Positions 27,615-36,690 of a stretch of DNA of 64,000 nt are shown here, one piece after another. The DNA comes from Staphylococcus equorum (GTDB lineage: Bacteria; Bacillota; Bacilli; Staphylococcales; Staphylococcaceae). The DNA lies in contig NZ_JAMBPV010000008.1 in assembly GCF_029531845.1 (NCBI RefSeq), forward strand, positions 62,001-126,000, in the 5' to 3' direction. The translations under genes were made by a program, and so were the position numbers. Position 1 is the first letter of the stretch, and each line of letters opens with the position of its first letter. A model generated the notes under the pieces. The model had not been told where the DNA came from, did no database searches, and was given only the letters and a program-made list of their open reading frames with translations.

Positions 27615-28634
27615 ATGAAAGCTGTATATATTAATGGTAAAGAGGATATTGTCTTACGTGATATTGATGCAATTAATGAAAGTGCTAATCAAGATAAAGT
27701 GTTAATCGAAGTGAAATATGTAGGTATCTGTGGTTCGGATTTACATTATTTATCTGAAGGTATAAGTGGAGCAGCGGTGATACGTGAACCATTAATACCT
27801 GGTCATGAATTAAGTGGTATCTTACTTGAAGATATGAAGCACAACGGACAAATATTGCCTGAAGGTACTAAAATAACTGTGCATCCAGCAACTTACGGTG
27901 AGAAAATAGATCGCTTGCCTCATAATCCAGAGGTTTGGCCAAATGGTTCATACTTAAGGTCAGCAAGATATTTACCACATAAACAAGGTGCCATGGTTGA
28001 AAAAATGCTAGTAGATAAAGCGCAAATCTTAGCATTACCTCAAAATGTATCTTTAAAGAGTGGTGCATTAGCTGAACCACTAAGTGTGGGGATGCATGCA
28101 ATTAACTTGGCCGGTGGTGTTAAAGGAAAAAAAGTACTTGTTTCTGGAGCAGGCCCCATTGGTTTGCTTGCAGCAGGCGCAGCTTATACTATAGGAGCAG
28201 AAAGTGTAACGATTACAGATATGTTGAATGAACCTCTGGAACGTGCTAAAGACTTAGGTGAGATTGATACACTGAACATAAAAGATAAAGATGTACCAGA
28301 AGATTATTATGATGTGGTATTAGAATGTTCAGGTGCAGCGCCAGCTATAACAACAGGTTTTAAAGCAGTTAATATTGGAGGGACAATCATTCAGGTAGGT
28401 AATATAGAAAATGAAAAAGCTTCTATTAATTTAGGAACAATCAATGTAAAACAAGTAACATATCGAGGCTGCTATAGGTTTAATAGTGAGATAGAAGACG
28501 CATTAAAAGTTTTAGATGAAAATGAAAAAATAGGGAGTGTGGTCACACAGACTTATAGTATTGAAGACTTTAAAGAAGCGTTTGAAATTGCTGGAAATTC
28601 AAGATTATCATCTAAAGTGATGATAAAATTATAA
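27615..28634 (+). CDS. Zinc-type medium-chain dehydrogenase, L-idonate/sorbitol dehydrogenase-like
   Basis: A 339-residue MDR enzyme. Catalytic zinc ligands are Cys39 (VGICGSDLHY), His64 and Glu65 (PGHELSG); the Rossmann loop is SGAGPIGLLAAG. The structural-zinc lobe is unusual: where relatives have four spaced Cys after the active site, this has ATYGEKIDRLPHNPEVWPN with no Cys at all. ARYLPHKQGAM matches the YFPHVDGG-type segment of IdnD proteins. Paired with a GntP permease and IclR regulator, oxidation of a sugar acid such as L-idonate is plausible. Confidence 0.8.
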   Translation: MKAVYINGKEDIVLRDIDAINESANQDKVLIEVKYVGICGSDLHYLSEGISGAAVIREPLIPGHELSGILLEDMKHNGQILPEGTKITVHPATYGEKIDRLPHNPEVWPNGSYLRSARYLPHKQGAMVEKMLVDKAQILALPQNVSLKSGALAEPLSVGMHAINLAGGVKGKKVLVSGAGPIGLLAAGAAYTIGAESVTITDMLNEPLERAKDLGEIDTLNIKDKDVPEDYYDVVLECSGAAPAITTGFKAVNIGGTIIQVGNIENEKASINLGTINVKQVTYRGCYRFNSEIEDALKVLDENEKIGSVVTQTYSIEDFKEAFEIAGNSRLSSKVMIKL

Positions 28635-28686
28635 GTTTTATCAGTGAATAAATTTATGGAATTTGCTGTATTAAAAAAGAACATAT

Positions 28687-28727
28687 AAAAACAGACTAAA
28701 TGCTAATCAAAGCGCTTAGTCTGTTTT
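28687..28727. terminator. Terminator between convergent genes
   Basis: Perfect arms AAAACAGACTAA and TTAGTCTGTTTT, with A/T tracts on each side, between the dehydrogenase and the lactate permease. Confidence 0.85.
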
Positions 28728-28752
28728 ATTTATTTATTAACTTTCAACTCAA

Positions 28753-30342
28753 TTAGAAGAAAAAGAGTGTGAAGATATATGCACTAATACCAGCGAGTGC
28801 ACAATATAGGAGGGCAGGCGCTAGTGTTTTTCTAATTACGCCACCTTCTTCACCTGGCATATTTACCACGGCACACACTGCAACAACGTTATGAACACAA
28901 ATCATATTACCTGCAGCGCCACCAATAACTTGTGCGGCTAATACAGTAAATGGATCAGCACCAATTGCGTTTGCAATGTTCATTTGAATTGGTGAGAACG
29001 TAAGTGTTGATACTGTTGCGCTTCCTGTAATAAAGGAACCTAAGGCGCCTAGGAACGGAGCAACAAATAACCAAACTGGACCTAAGTATTGTGACATAGC
29101 ATTAGCTATGTATTCAGGCATACTAATTAAATCATTAGCATTGATACCAGAGTTAATGAATACGTGGACCATTGCTAGTGTCGCAATAAGCGTAATACCA
29201 GTTATTTTAATTGTACTTAAGGATTCTGCACTAGCTTTAGTCAGATCTTTAAATGGTTTTTTCTGAATGAGTATCGCGAATATTGCGGATAGTATTAAGA
29301 TAGTTCCTGGTGAATATAATACTTCCCAATCTGATGAAATCTCTTCAAAATTCATTATATTAGTCCAAGTTAAATCTAAAACACTTGTTGTGAAATCTTT
29401 AATAAATGGTACTGTTCGTGTTAGTAGTAATAAGACAACCACCATTAAATACGGTGCCCAAGCAGTAAGTAAACTCATTGAGTGTTCAGATTCATCAGCT
29501 TCGTATGAATCATCTAATCCATCTTTCCACTCAGTCTTAGGCAATAACCAACCTTTACTTGCAGTTATAACTGCTACTATAAGACCAGTTAATGAGCCTA
29601 AAATTGCAACGAACTCTGCGCCAAATAAAAATGCATAAGCAAATGCTGACCCAGCGTAGACAATACCAATTAAAGCGAGCCACGGTAACATTTCAAGTAT
29701 AGATTTTAATTTATTTTTCTTACCAAAGAAAACAACTAACGTAATGATTACAATAATTGGAATGAAAACACCACTTAATAAGTCTAATGTAGTGATGCGT
29801 TCAGCAGTAGATTGGAAGAATGCACTGTCAGCATCTTTCAATGTACTCAATCCTACAAGAACAGGCGTACCAACCGCACCGAATGATACGGCAACACTAT
29901 CTGCGATTAAAGCAGATACTACAGCAATCATTGGTCTGAAACCTAAAGCTACCATTAATGGCGCTGTAACCATTGCAGGTGTACCAAAACCAGATGCACC
30001 TTCAATTAGTGACCCAAATAAGAATGCGACGATAATCACTTGGACACGCATATCTCCAGATATTTTCTGGAAGCCTGCATTAATACGATTTACAGCCCCA
30101 GTTTGTCGTAATGTATTAAGTAATACAAGTGCACCGAATAAGATATATAGAATCGTAAACGTTTTATGTGTACCTTGTAACAATGAAGCAATTACGACAT
30201 TACCTTTCATACCCCAAACAAATATTCCCAATAATGTAACAACAATTGCACTGATTATCATACCTTTTAAAGCTGACATACGAAGCAGTACTAAAAAGAT
30301 AAACGGTACAATTACTGCACTTAAAGCAATTAATAACAGCAT
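28753..30342 (-). CDS. lctP: L-lactate permease
   Basis: A 529-residue LctP-family transporter with about 13 helices. FGSLIEGASGFGTPAMV and LGALGSFITGSATVSTLTF are the two family repeat signatures, and GGAAGNMICVHNVVAVCAVV is the conserved C-terminal part. It exchanges or symports lactate with protons in the cell membrane. It is monocistronic and divergent from the CsbX-type gene, with a cre at 30409 upstream. Confidence 0.93.
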   Translation of the reverse strand: MLLLIALSAVIVPFIFLVLLRMSALKGMIISAIVVTLLGIFVWGMKGNVVIASLLQGTHKTFTILYILFGALVLLNTLRQTGAVNRINAGFQKISGDMRVQVIIVAFLFGSLIEGASGFGTPAMVTAPLMVALGFRPMIAVVSALIADSVAVSFGAVGTPVLVGLSTLKDADSAFFQSTAERITTLDLLSGVFIPIIVIITLVVFFGKKNKLKSILEMLPWLALIGIVYAGSAFAYAFLFGAEFVAILGSLTGLIVAVITASKGWLLPKTEWKDGLDDSYEADESEHSMSLLTAWAPYLMVVVLLLLTRTVPFIKDFTTSVLDLTWTNIMNFEEISSDWEVLYSPGTILILSAIFAILIQKKPFKDLTKASAESLSTIKITGITLIATLAMVHVFINSGINANDLISMPEYIANAMSQYLGPVWLFVAPFLGALGSFITGSATVSTLTFSPIQMNIANAIGADPFTVLAAQVIGGAAGNMICVHNVVAVCAVVNMPGEEGGVIRKTLAPALLYCALAGISAYIFTLFFF

Positions 30343-30408
30343 ATATTTTAACCCCTAACTTACAAAATTAATATCATCTAGTCATATGATGATTAAATCA
30401 TAATTATT

Positions 30409-30422
30409 GTAAACGTTTTCAA
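30409..30422. promoter_or_regulatory. CcpA cre site upstream of lctP
   Basis: TGTAAACGTTTTCA fits the cre consensus at all fixed positions and lies 67 bases before the lctP start on the minus strand. Confidence 0.75.
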
Positions 30423-30629
30423 AATAAAAATCAATCTTCTGTAAATAATATATAACTTAAATAAATTATTAAACATATCAAAAAAATAGCTGTGCTTATT
30501 TAATAGAGTACTATAGAAGGTCTGATTATACCAAAAGTAACTATAATAATCATCAATCGAAAGAAAACGAAATAAAACAAAAATAAATTTGCATTATTAG
30601 AAAAAATACAATAATATAAAGACAATATA

Positions 30630-30643
30630 TGAAAGCGTTTTCT
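30630..30643. promoter_or_regulatory. CcpA cre site upstream of CsbX-type gene
   Basis: TGAAAGCGTTTTCT fits the cre core with only the last base off, 122 bases before the MFS start. The rest of 30343-30764 is AT-rich divergent promoter sequence with no gene. Confidence 0.65.
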
Positions 30644-30764
30644 GATTTAATGACCATGAAAGACAACAATTAAAATTTATTTTATCACTTAGCTTTTTAG
30701 TATGTTTTGCAATTGTATAAGTAGCCATAAGTTATCAATTTAATGACATAGGGGTGTATTAAAT

Positions 30765-32018
30765 ATGAATAAAAAATTATCGAAAATGGGTATGCCACCA
30801 ACATTATTATGGGGGTACATTGGCGTATTGATCTTTATGATGGGTGATGGATTAGAACTTGCTTGGATTAGTCCTTATCTTCATGATCATGGTTTAACCG
30901 TTCAACAAACTGCAATTTTAACGACTTGTTATGGTGTGACGATTGCAATTGGATCATGGTTCTCGGGCGTCTTGGTTGAAATTATCGGGCCGCGCAAAGT
31001 TATGTTGTTAGGGACAGGATTATATATTGTTGGTCATATTATATTCGTAGGATTTGCAATACCTACAATGAATTATGAACTCATGATTCCTTCTTATGCC
31101 ATTCGAGGATTTGGTTATCCGTTGTTTGCTTATTCATTTTTAGTGTGGGTCGCTTACCGCTCACCTCAAAAACGATTAGGTGCTGCAGTAGGTTGGTTCT
31201 GGTTTGTATTTACAGGTGGTTTAAGTGTACTTGGTTCATTCTATTCTTCATTCGCAATTCAATGGTTTGGTCATGTGTTCACTTTATGGACAGCCATTGT
31301 GTGGGTACTAATTGGAACGTTTTTAGCTGTGTTCGTAAACAGAGATCAATTTGAAATAGAAGATAAAGGGCATGGCGTTAAAGAGCATATAAAAGAAATG
31401 GGCGCTGGAATTACGATATTAAAAAGAGAACCACGTGTCGCAGTGGCATGTATCGTAAGAATTATTAATCAAGCAGCACAATATGCATTCCCATTGTTCT
31501 TGCCGATATATTTGGCATCTAAGGGTATTGCAACAACGACTTGGCTCAATATTTGGGGGACAATTTTTATCGCGAATATTATATTTAATTTAATATTCGG
31601 TGCATTGAGTGACAAGATTGGTTGGAAAAATACAATCTCATACATCGGCGGCATTGGTTGTGCTGTGTTTACGTTAGGATTATATTTTGTACCAGAATTG
31701 TTTACAGGTAATGTATTTGTCATAGGTACTGTAGGATTTTTATGGGGCATGTGTCTAGCAGGATTCGTTCCAATTTCTGCGCTTGTACCTTCTCTTGTAG
31801 GTGATGGCGATAAAGGACCAGCGATGGCTATATTAAACTTAGGTGCAGGATTATGTGTATTTGCTGGACCTGGATTAGTAGCGTTATTCTACGATAGTAT
31901 TGGTGTAAAAGGAATGATGTACTTAATCTTTGGATTATATGTAGCAAGTGCAATTATGACACGTTTCTTAAAAACACCTGAAGAACGTGCAAAACTTAGT
32001 AAGAAAGAAGCAACATAA
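30765..32018 (+). CDS. MFS transporter of the RbtT/DalT/CsbX subfamily
   Basis: A 417-residue 12-helix major-facilitator protein. GDGLELAWISPYLHDHGLT in helix 1, SGVLVEIIGPRKVMLLGTGL (20 residues) at the loop 2-3 motif, and YAIRGFGYPLFAYSFLVWV are typical of the ribitol/arabitol/CsbX subfamily, which imports polyols or dicarboxylates. No polyol dehydrogenase is adjacent. A cre upstream indicates catabolite repression. Confidence 0.82.
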   Translation: MNKKLSKMGMPPTLLWGYIGVLIFMMGDGLELAWISPYLHDHGLTVQQTAILTTCYGVTIAIGSWFSGVLVEIIGPRKVMLLGTGLYIVGHIIFVGFAIPTMNYELMIPSYAIRGFGYPLFAYSFLVWVAYRSPQKRLGAAVGWFWFVFTGGLSVLGSFYSSFAIQWFGHVFTLWTAIVWVLIGTFLAVFVNRDQFEIEDKGHGVKEHIKEMGAGITILKREPRVAVACIVRIINQAAQYAFPLFLPIYLASKGIATTTWLNIWGTIFIANIIFNLIFGALSDKIGWKNTISYIGGIGCAVFTLGLYFVPELFTGNVFVIGTVGFLWGMCLAGFVPISALVPSLVGDGDKGPAMAILNLGAGLCVFAGPGLVALFYDSIGVKGMMYLIFGLYVASAIMTRFLKTPEERAKLSKKEAT

Positions 32019-32062
32019 TCGTAAAAAAGCATGTATTTAAAAAATAAATATTAATCGTTAAA

Positions 32063-32100
32063 GGAGTCCCATTCTAGTTTGGAAATTAGAATGGGACTCT
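32063..32100. terminator. Terminator after CsbX-type gene
   Basis: Arms GGAGTCCCATTCTA and TAGAATGGGACTCT with a 10-base loop, followed by CTTATTTT. It could also end a minus-strand transcript coming from the 32.2 kb region. Confidence 0.85.
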
Positions 32101-32161
32101 CTTATTTTAAAAAGATGATTATGCAATCGTTTTGAGGTGGGTTGGAAATAATACTCTATTT

Positions 32162-32230
32162 TTATTGGAAGCCGCCAGAAAAAAATTTAGCAACGATTTG
32201 TTTAATTACAGCTACAATTTCACTAAACAG
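32162..32230 (-). CDS. Possible 22-residue amphipathic (PSM-like) peptide with CTG start
   Basis: The minus strand has AGAGGTGAG (32236-32244), five bases, then CTG and 22 sense codons reading LFSEIVAVIKQIVAKFFSGG plus FQ before TAA. Size, net positive charge and alternating hydrophobic/charged residues fit a staphylococcal phenol-soluble modulin or delta-lysin-like peptide. The CTG start is unusual and no homologue could be checked. The surrounding spacer 32101-32547 holds nothing else I can assign, apart from an ATGTAT-ATTA-ATACAT inverted repeat at 32291-32306. Confidence 0.35.
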   Translation of the reverse strand: MFSEIVAVIKQIVAKFFSGGFQ

Positions 32231-32547
32231 AACAACTCACCTCTGTCAATTAAGCATTTCAGCGTCATTGTAGTTAAAAAAAGTAGTGCAATGTATATTA
32301 ATACATGACTCAAAAAATAAATTTCACAAGTGTTGTTTATTAAAAATACTGATTGCATAAATGCTTTTATAAATTGTATAAATGTTAAATTCATCAGTTT
32401 GAATTAGGGCTGTTCATCAAAAAACATAAGAGGGTATTTTAAAATAAAATTCAACAATATACACAATTAAGTATATTTATGCTTGTTTTATCTGAAAATT
32501 GCGTATATTATGTATATAAATCTTATAAAAATATTGGAGTGATGAAA

Positions 32548-33579
32548 ATGGGGTTGAACACAACAGCTTTAAACAAGTTACAAGTTTTTAAAGGGGAGCA
32601 CTTTTTGAAAACATGCGATTTTTCAGCAGAAGAATTGAATACATTGATAGATTTTACTGGAGAGTTAAAAGAAAAGAAAAAACGTGGGATCCCTCACCCT
32701 TATTTAAAAGGGAAGAATTTAGCGTTACTCTTTGAAAAACCCTCTACAAGAACACGTTCGGCATTTAGTGTAGCCGCGTATGATTTGGGCGCTTATCCAG
32801 AGTATTTCGGCCAAGGAGATATTCACTTAGGTGTGAAAGAATCTACAGCGGACACTGCAAAAGTATTAGGGAGTATGTATGACGGTATTGAGTTTAGAGG
32901 CTATCATCAAAAAGATGTAGAATCTTTAGCTAAAAATGCCAATGTACCTGTTTGGAATGGCTTGACGAATGAGTGGCATCCAACACAAATGATTGCGGAT
33001 TTCTTTACGTTAAAAGAAAATTGGGGAACTTTAGAAGGCAAAACATTAACTTATGTAGGCGATGCTAGAAACAATGTAGCCCATGATTTACTTATTACTG
33101 GAGCTATATTAGGCGTTAACGTACATATTGCTGCACCCAAATCTTTGCAACCTGATGAAGCAATTCAAAAGTTAGCTAAGGATTATGCTGCACAATCTCA
33201 GAGTGAAATTTTAATTACTGACGACGTGAATCAAGCAATTTATCAAACAGATGCGATCTATACAGATGTATGGTTATCAATGGGTGAAGATCAATCTGTT
33301 TTAGAAACACGTATTAATGAATTATTACCTTATCAAGTAAATGAATCGATGTTACTGAATACAATGAATCCCGATGCAATCGTCTTACATTGTTTGCCAG
33401 CATTTCATGATTTAAACACTGAAGTAGGACAACAAATTTATGAAAAATATGGTTTGTCTGAAATGGAAATCACAGACGACGTATTCCAAGGTGAGCACGC
33501 TGTGATATTTGATCAAGCTGAAAATAGATTACATTCTATAAAAGCAATTATGGCAGTGACACTAGGCGATATATTTTAA
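32548..33579 (+). CDS. argF: Ornithine carbamoyltransferase
   Basis: A 343-residue transferase that makes citrulline from ornithine and carbamoyl phosphate. [12 protein letters not shown] is the carbamoyl-phosphate loop, DGIEFRGY and [15 protein letters not shown] are ornithine-side segments, and [10 protein letters not shown] has the catalytic Cys. FEKPSTRTR is the anabolic-type spelling. The ATG at 32548 has TTGGAGTG 7 bases upstream; 32479 and 32542 fit less well. It is monocistronic, away from argCJB, and no arcA or arcC is near, so it is taken as biosynthetic argF, though a catabolic role cannot be ruled out. Confidence 0.93.
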   Translation: MGLNTTALNKLQVFKGEHFLKTCDFSAEELNTLIDFTGELKEKKKRGIPHPYLKGKNLALLFEKPSTRTRSAFSVAAYDLGAYPEYFGQGDIHLGVKESTADTAKVLGSMYDGIEFRGYHQKDVESLAKNANVPVWNGLTNEWHPTQMIADFFTLKENWGTLEGKTLTYVGDARNNVAHDLLITGAILGVNVHIAAPKSLQPDEAIQKLAKDYAAQSQSEILITDDVNQAIYQTDAIYTDVWLSMGEDQSVLETRINELLPYQVNESMLLNTMNPDAIVLHCLPAFHDLNTEVGQQIYEKYGLSEMEITDDVFQGEHAVIFDQAENRLHSIKAIMAVTLGDIF

Positions 33580-33594
33580 AAGGATAAGACTCGT

Positions 33595-33654
33595 GGGAGC
33601 AGGAATACGAAATCAAATTTCAAATTTTGATTTCTGACCTGCTCTCATTTTTTT
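33595..33654 (+). terminator. Terminator of argF
   Basis: GGGAGCAGG pairs with CCTGCTCTC, with an inner ATCAAATTT/AAATTTTGAT pairing, followed by ATTTTTTT. Confidence 0.8.
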
Positions 33655-33765
33655 GTGCACGGCTTCCGACTTCACAGTCTAAGCTATAATATACATTTCA
33701 AATTCATACTGACTTGACTAGGACACAGCCCTCAGACTTGTAGTATTGGGGTAGTGCTAATTACC
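33648..33765. repeat. Degenerate intergenic repeat, copy 1
   Basis: TTTTTTGTGCA-CGGC-TTCCGA-CT-TCACAG-TCTAA at 33648-33684 is closely similar to 36481-36517, and CACAGCCCTCAGACTTGTAG just after it resembles CACAGCCTCAATCTGTAG there. It lies directly after a terminator, as does the other copy. Confidence 0.55.
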
Positions 33766-33895
33766 ATAATAATCGATGTAAAACACAGTCGTGAAACTTT
33801 TAATATGCCTATATGTTTGTAAAAGAGACCTAAAGGGTCTAACAAATTATTAAATGAATAAAGAAATTACATATTTAAGTGAATTAAACGTGATT

Positions 33896-33952
33896 TATAA
33901 TAAAGGGCTTACATAAAAAGGTTAGATCATTATGAAAATATTTTTCATAATG
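33896..33952 (+). promoter_or_regulatory. Promoter and palindrome upstream of PTS-nagB
   Basis: A TATAAT at 33896-33901 is followed at 33928-33952 by a perfect inverted repeat, arms CATTATGAAAA and TTTTCATAATG with a 3-base centre. The repeat sits in the early transcribed region, 65 bases before the PTS start, and could be an operator or a leader hairpin. Confidence 0.5.
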
Positions 33953-34017
33953 AATAATTATATTGATTATTATTTTCTTTGCTTGTATATTTATGGTAAT
34001 TAGGAGGTTAATCAATT

Positions 34018-35556
34018 ATGAGTAAGCTGTTTGAGAAAGCACAACAATTTGGAAAGTCCTTTATGTTACCTATAGCGATTTTACCAGCGGCCGGTTTATT
34101 ATTAGGTATTGGTGGCGCATTAAGTAATCCCAATACAATTAAAGCATATCCGTTATTAGATATAGAACTATTACAAAATATATTTATATTGATGTCATCT
34201 GCAGGTAATATTGTTTTTCAAAATTTACCTGTTATTTTTGCAGTAGGTGTTGCGATTGGCTTAGCCAAAAGTGATAAGGGGACAGCAGGTTTAGCTGCCA
34301 TGTTAGGGTTCCTCATTATGAATGCTTCAATGAACGGTTTGTTAATTATTACAGATACATTAGCAGACGGCAATTTAGCAAAAGAAGGTCAAAGTACAGT
34401 CCTTGGAATACAAACGGTCGAAACTGGGGTATTTGGCGGTATTATAACAGGTGTAATGACAGCGCTTTTACATAATAAGTTCCACAAAATATCCTTGCCA
34501 ACTTATTTAGGTTTCTTTGGAGGTTCGCGTTTTGTGCCTATTATCACTGCATTAGGCGCTATTATATTAGGAGTCGTAATGTTCTTTATTTGGCCAACTG
34601 TTCAAGGATGGATATTTGGTGTTGGAGGACTCGTAGATAAGACAGGAGTTATTGGTACATTTTTCTTTGGTTTTATTTTAAGACTTTTGGGACCATTTGG
34701 TTTACATCATATTTTTTACTTACCATTCTGGCAAACAGCCTTAGGTGGCACTTTAGAAGTGAAAGGGCATATTGTACAAGGTACACAAAATATCTTTTTT
34801 GCTCAATTAGGCGATCCTGATGTCACTAAATATTATTCAGGTGTATCGAGATATATGTCAGGTAGGTTTATTACAATGATGTTTGGCTTATGTGGTGCTG
34901 CATTGGCAATTTACCATACTGCAAAACCAGAACGTAAAAAAATCGTTGGCGGATTAATGTTATCTGCCGCATTAACATCATTTTTAACAGGGATTACAGA
35001 ACCATTAGAATTCAGTTTCTTATTTGTGGCGCCGGTACTTTATGTAATACATGCCTTTTTAGATGGTTTAGCATTTATGCTCGCAGATATATTTAATATT
35101 ACGATTGGCCAAACGTTTAGTGGTGGCTTCATTGATTATCTATTATTTGGTATATTGCAAGGCAACGCTAAGACGAATTTCTTATGGGTAATTCCAATAG
35201 GTATCGTTTGGTTTATACTCTATTATATTATATTCAGATTTTGCATAACGAAATTTAATTTCAAAACACCTGGACGTGAAGAAGGAGAAGCGGCTGAAAC
35301 AGTAGAAGCAACTGAGCGTGCTAAAACGATTATTCAAGGTCTTGGTGGTAGAGAGAATATTGATGTGGTTGATTGTTGTGCAACAAGATTAAGAGTTACC
35401 TTAAAGACTGATAAAGATGTTGATAGAAAAGTATTAGAGTCGACTGAAGCAAGAGGTGTGATTCAGAAGGGCAACGGTGTTCAAATTGTTTATGGCCCCC
35501 ATGTCACTACGATTAAAAATGAAGTAGAAGAACTATTAGATAGTGAACAGTCATAA
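34018..35556 (+). CDS. PTS IICB component, N-acetylglucosamine/glucosamine type
   Basis: A 512-residue PTS permease of the glucose superfamily. The IIC domain covers about 1-410: SFMLPIAILPAAGLLLGIGG start, GLHHIFYLPFWQT and FLTGITEPLEFSFLF are the substrate-site motifs. The IIB domain at about 435-510 has its phospho-Cys in VDCCATRLRV (about residue 453); two adjacent Cys is a small oddity. There is no IIA domain, so phosphate must come from a shared IIA. The next gene is nagB, pointing to an amino sugar. It takes up and phosphorylates the sugar at the membrane. Confidence 0.85.
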   Translation: MSKLFEKAQQFGKSFMLPIAILPAAGLLLGIGGALSNPNTIKAYPLLDIELLQNIFILMSSAGNIVFQNLPVIFAVGVAIGLAKSDKGTAGLAAMLGFLIMNASMNGLLIITDTLADGNLAKEGQSTVLGIQTVETGVFGGIITGVMTALLHNKFHKISLPTYLGFFGGSRFVPIITALGAIILGVVMFFIWPTVQGWIFGVGGLVDKTGVIGTFFFGFILRLLGPFGLHHIFYLPFWQTALGGTLEVKGHIVQGTQNIFFAQLGDPDVTKYYSGVSRYMSGRFITMMFGLCGAALAIYHTAKPERKKIVGGLMLSAALTSFLTGITEPLEFSFLFVAPVLYVIHAFLDGLAFMLADIFNITIGQTFSGGFIDYLLFGILQGNAKTNFLWVIPIGIVWFILYYIIFRFCITKFNFKTPGREEGEAAETVEATERAKTIIQGLGGRENIDVVDCCATRLRVTLKTDKDVDRKVLESTEARGVIQKGNGVQIVYGPHVTTIKNEVEELLDSEQS

Positions 35557-35690
35557 ATAAGCGTATAATGGTATTGTATGTATGATTCATTTTATATTAA
35601 TTTGATAAAAAATAGATAATTATGTAATATAGGTTATTAAATGTTAATTATGAAAATATATAGTGATATTAGAAAGAATGGGGTAGAAAT

Positions 35691-36413
35691 ATGAACGTTA
35701 TAAATTTGAAAGATCGCACAACGGCGAGTCAATATGTTGCTATAGAGCTTTTAAAACAAATAAAGTCGCAACCTAATGCTGTGTTAGGTCTTGCTACGGG
35801 AAGTACAATGATTGATATCTATAAATACTTAGCGGAATTAATTAATGTTAATCACACAAAATTAAGCGATGTGGTGACATTTAATTTAGATGAGTATATT
35901 GGGTTAGCGGCAGATCACGAACAAAGTTACCATGCTTACATGAAAGAGAATTTATTCAATCATAATAGCACTTGGAACGAAGACAATATCTATTTACCTA
36001 AAGGTGATGCAGAAGATGTAGAAAAAGAATGTATAGCTTATGAGCAATGTATACAAGATGCAGGGCCAGCAGATGTCCAAATTTTAGGTATCGGTGAAAA
36101 CGGACATATTGGATTTAATGAGCCATTTTCATCATTTGAAAGTGAAACACGCGTAGTAGATTTAACGGATTCAACAATCAAAGCTAACAGTCAACACTTT
36201 GATAATATTGAAGATGTACCTAAACAAGCTATTTCAATGGGCTTAGCATCTATCATGAGTGCAAAGCGCATCATTCTGATAGCGTTTGGAAGTAATAAAC
36301 AAAAAGCAATCCAACAATTAATGGATGGTAAAGTGTCAGAATCACTTCCTGCTTCAATATTACACCAACATCCGAATGTAGAAATTATCGTCGATGACGC
36401 AGTGTTAAATTAA
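35691..36413 (+). CDS. nagB: Glucosamine-6-phosphate deaminase
   Basis: A 240-residue NagB that turns glucosamine-6-P into fructose-6-P and ammonia. LGLATGSTMIDIY is the phosphate loop, NLDEYIGL holds the catalytic Asp, and LGIGENGHIGFNEP the catalytic His/Glu pair. It lies 134 bases after the PTS gene with no terminator seen, so co-transcription is likely. No nagA is in the window, so the PTS may serve glucosamine directly or nagA is elsewhere. Confidence 0.95.
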   Translation: MNVINLKDRTTASQYVAIELLKQIKSQPNAVLGLATGSTMIDIYKYLAELINVNHTKLSDVVTFNLDEYIGLAADHEQSYHAYMKENLFNHNSTWNEDNIYLPKGDAEDVEKECIAYEQCIQDAGPADVQILGIGENGHIGFNEPFSSFESETRVVDLTDSTIKANSQHFDNIEDVPKQAISMGLASIMSAKRIILIAFGSNKQKAIQQLMDGKVSESLPASILHQHPNVEIIVDDAVLN

Positions 36414-36449
36414 ATAAACAAAACCCGACACACTTTTGTATTGGTTCAG

Positions 36450-36482
36450 AATGCTGACAAAGATTTCTACTTTGTTAGCATT
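36450..36482 (+). terminator. Terminator of nagB
   Basis: Perfect 13-base arms AATGCTGACAAAG and CTTTGTTAGCATT (one G-U), followed by TTTTT. Confidence 0.85.
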
Positions 36483-36572
36483 TTTTGTGCAGATTTTCCG
36501 AGGTCACAGCCTCAATCTGTAGTTTTTGACACGTGCTTTTCCGCAAGAGTTGGCCCAAATCACTACCATTTT
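36481..36572. repeat. Degenerate intergenic repeat, copy 2
   Basis: The first half (36481-36517) matches copy 1 at 33648. The second half GAGTTGGCCCAAATCACTAC at 36547 matches GAGTCGCCCCAAATCACTGC at 18792. It looks like a mosaic of short dispersed elements. Confidence 0.55.
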
Positions 36573-36625
36573 CAAGATGTATTAAATGATGAAATGAATG
36601 AACAAAAATCACTTTAAACAAAAAT

Positions 36626-36668
36626 ATATTCAAAACCACATACCTTTACAGCATTCGGTTTTGAATAT
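36626..36668 (-). terminator. Terminator of the FemAB-like gene
   Basis: Perfect 12-base arms ATATTCAAAACC and GGTTTTGAATAT; on the minus strand the hairpin is followed by ATTTTTGTTT. Confidence 0.8.
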
Positions 36669-36690
36669 ATCTGAATCTAACTTACTTAAC

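Noticed and set aside
29744..30358. A 204-codon plus-strand frame opposite lctP
   Set aside because: Antisense to a certain lactate permease; its low-complexity Thr/Ile/Asn-rich translation is typical of antisense frames.
32291..32306. ATGTAT-ATTA-ATACAT as an ArgR box for argF
   Set aside because: It has the right 4-base spacing but lacks the TGAAT/ATTCA core and is about 240 bases from argF.
32212..32394. A 60-codon minus-strand frame overlapping the possible amphipathic peptide
   Set aside because: Its start has no ribosome site and its sequence shows no structure; the AGAGGTGAG within it fits the other frame better.
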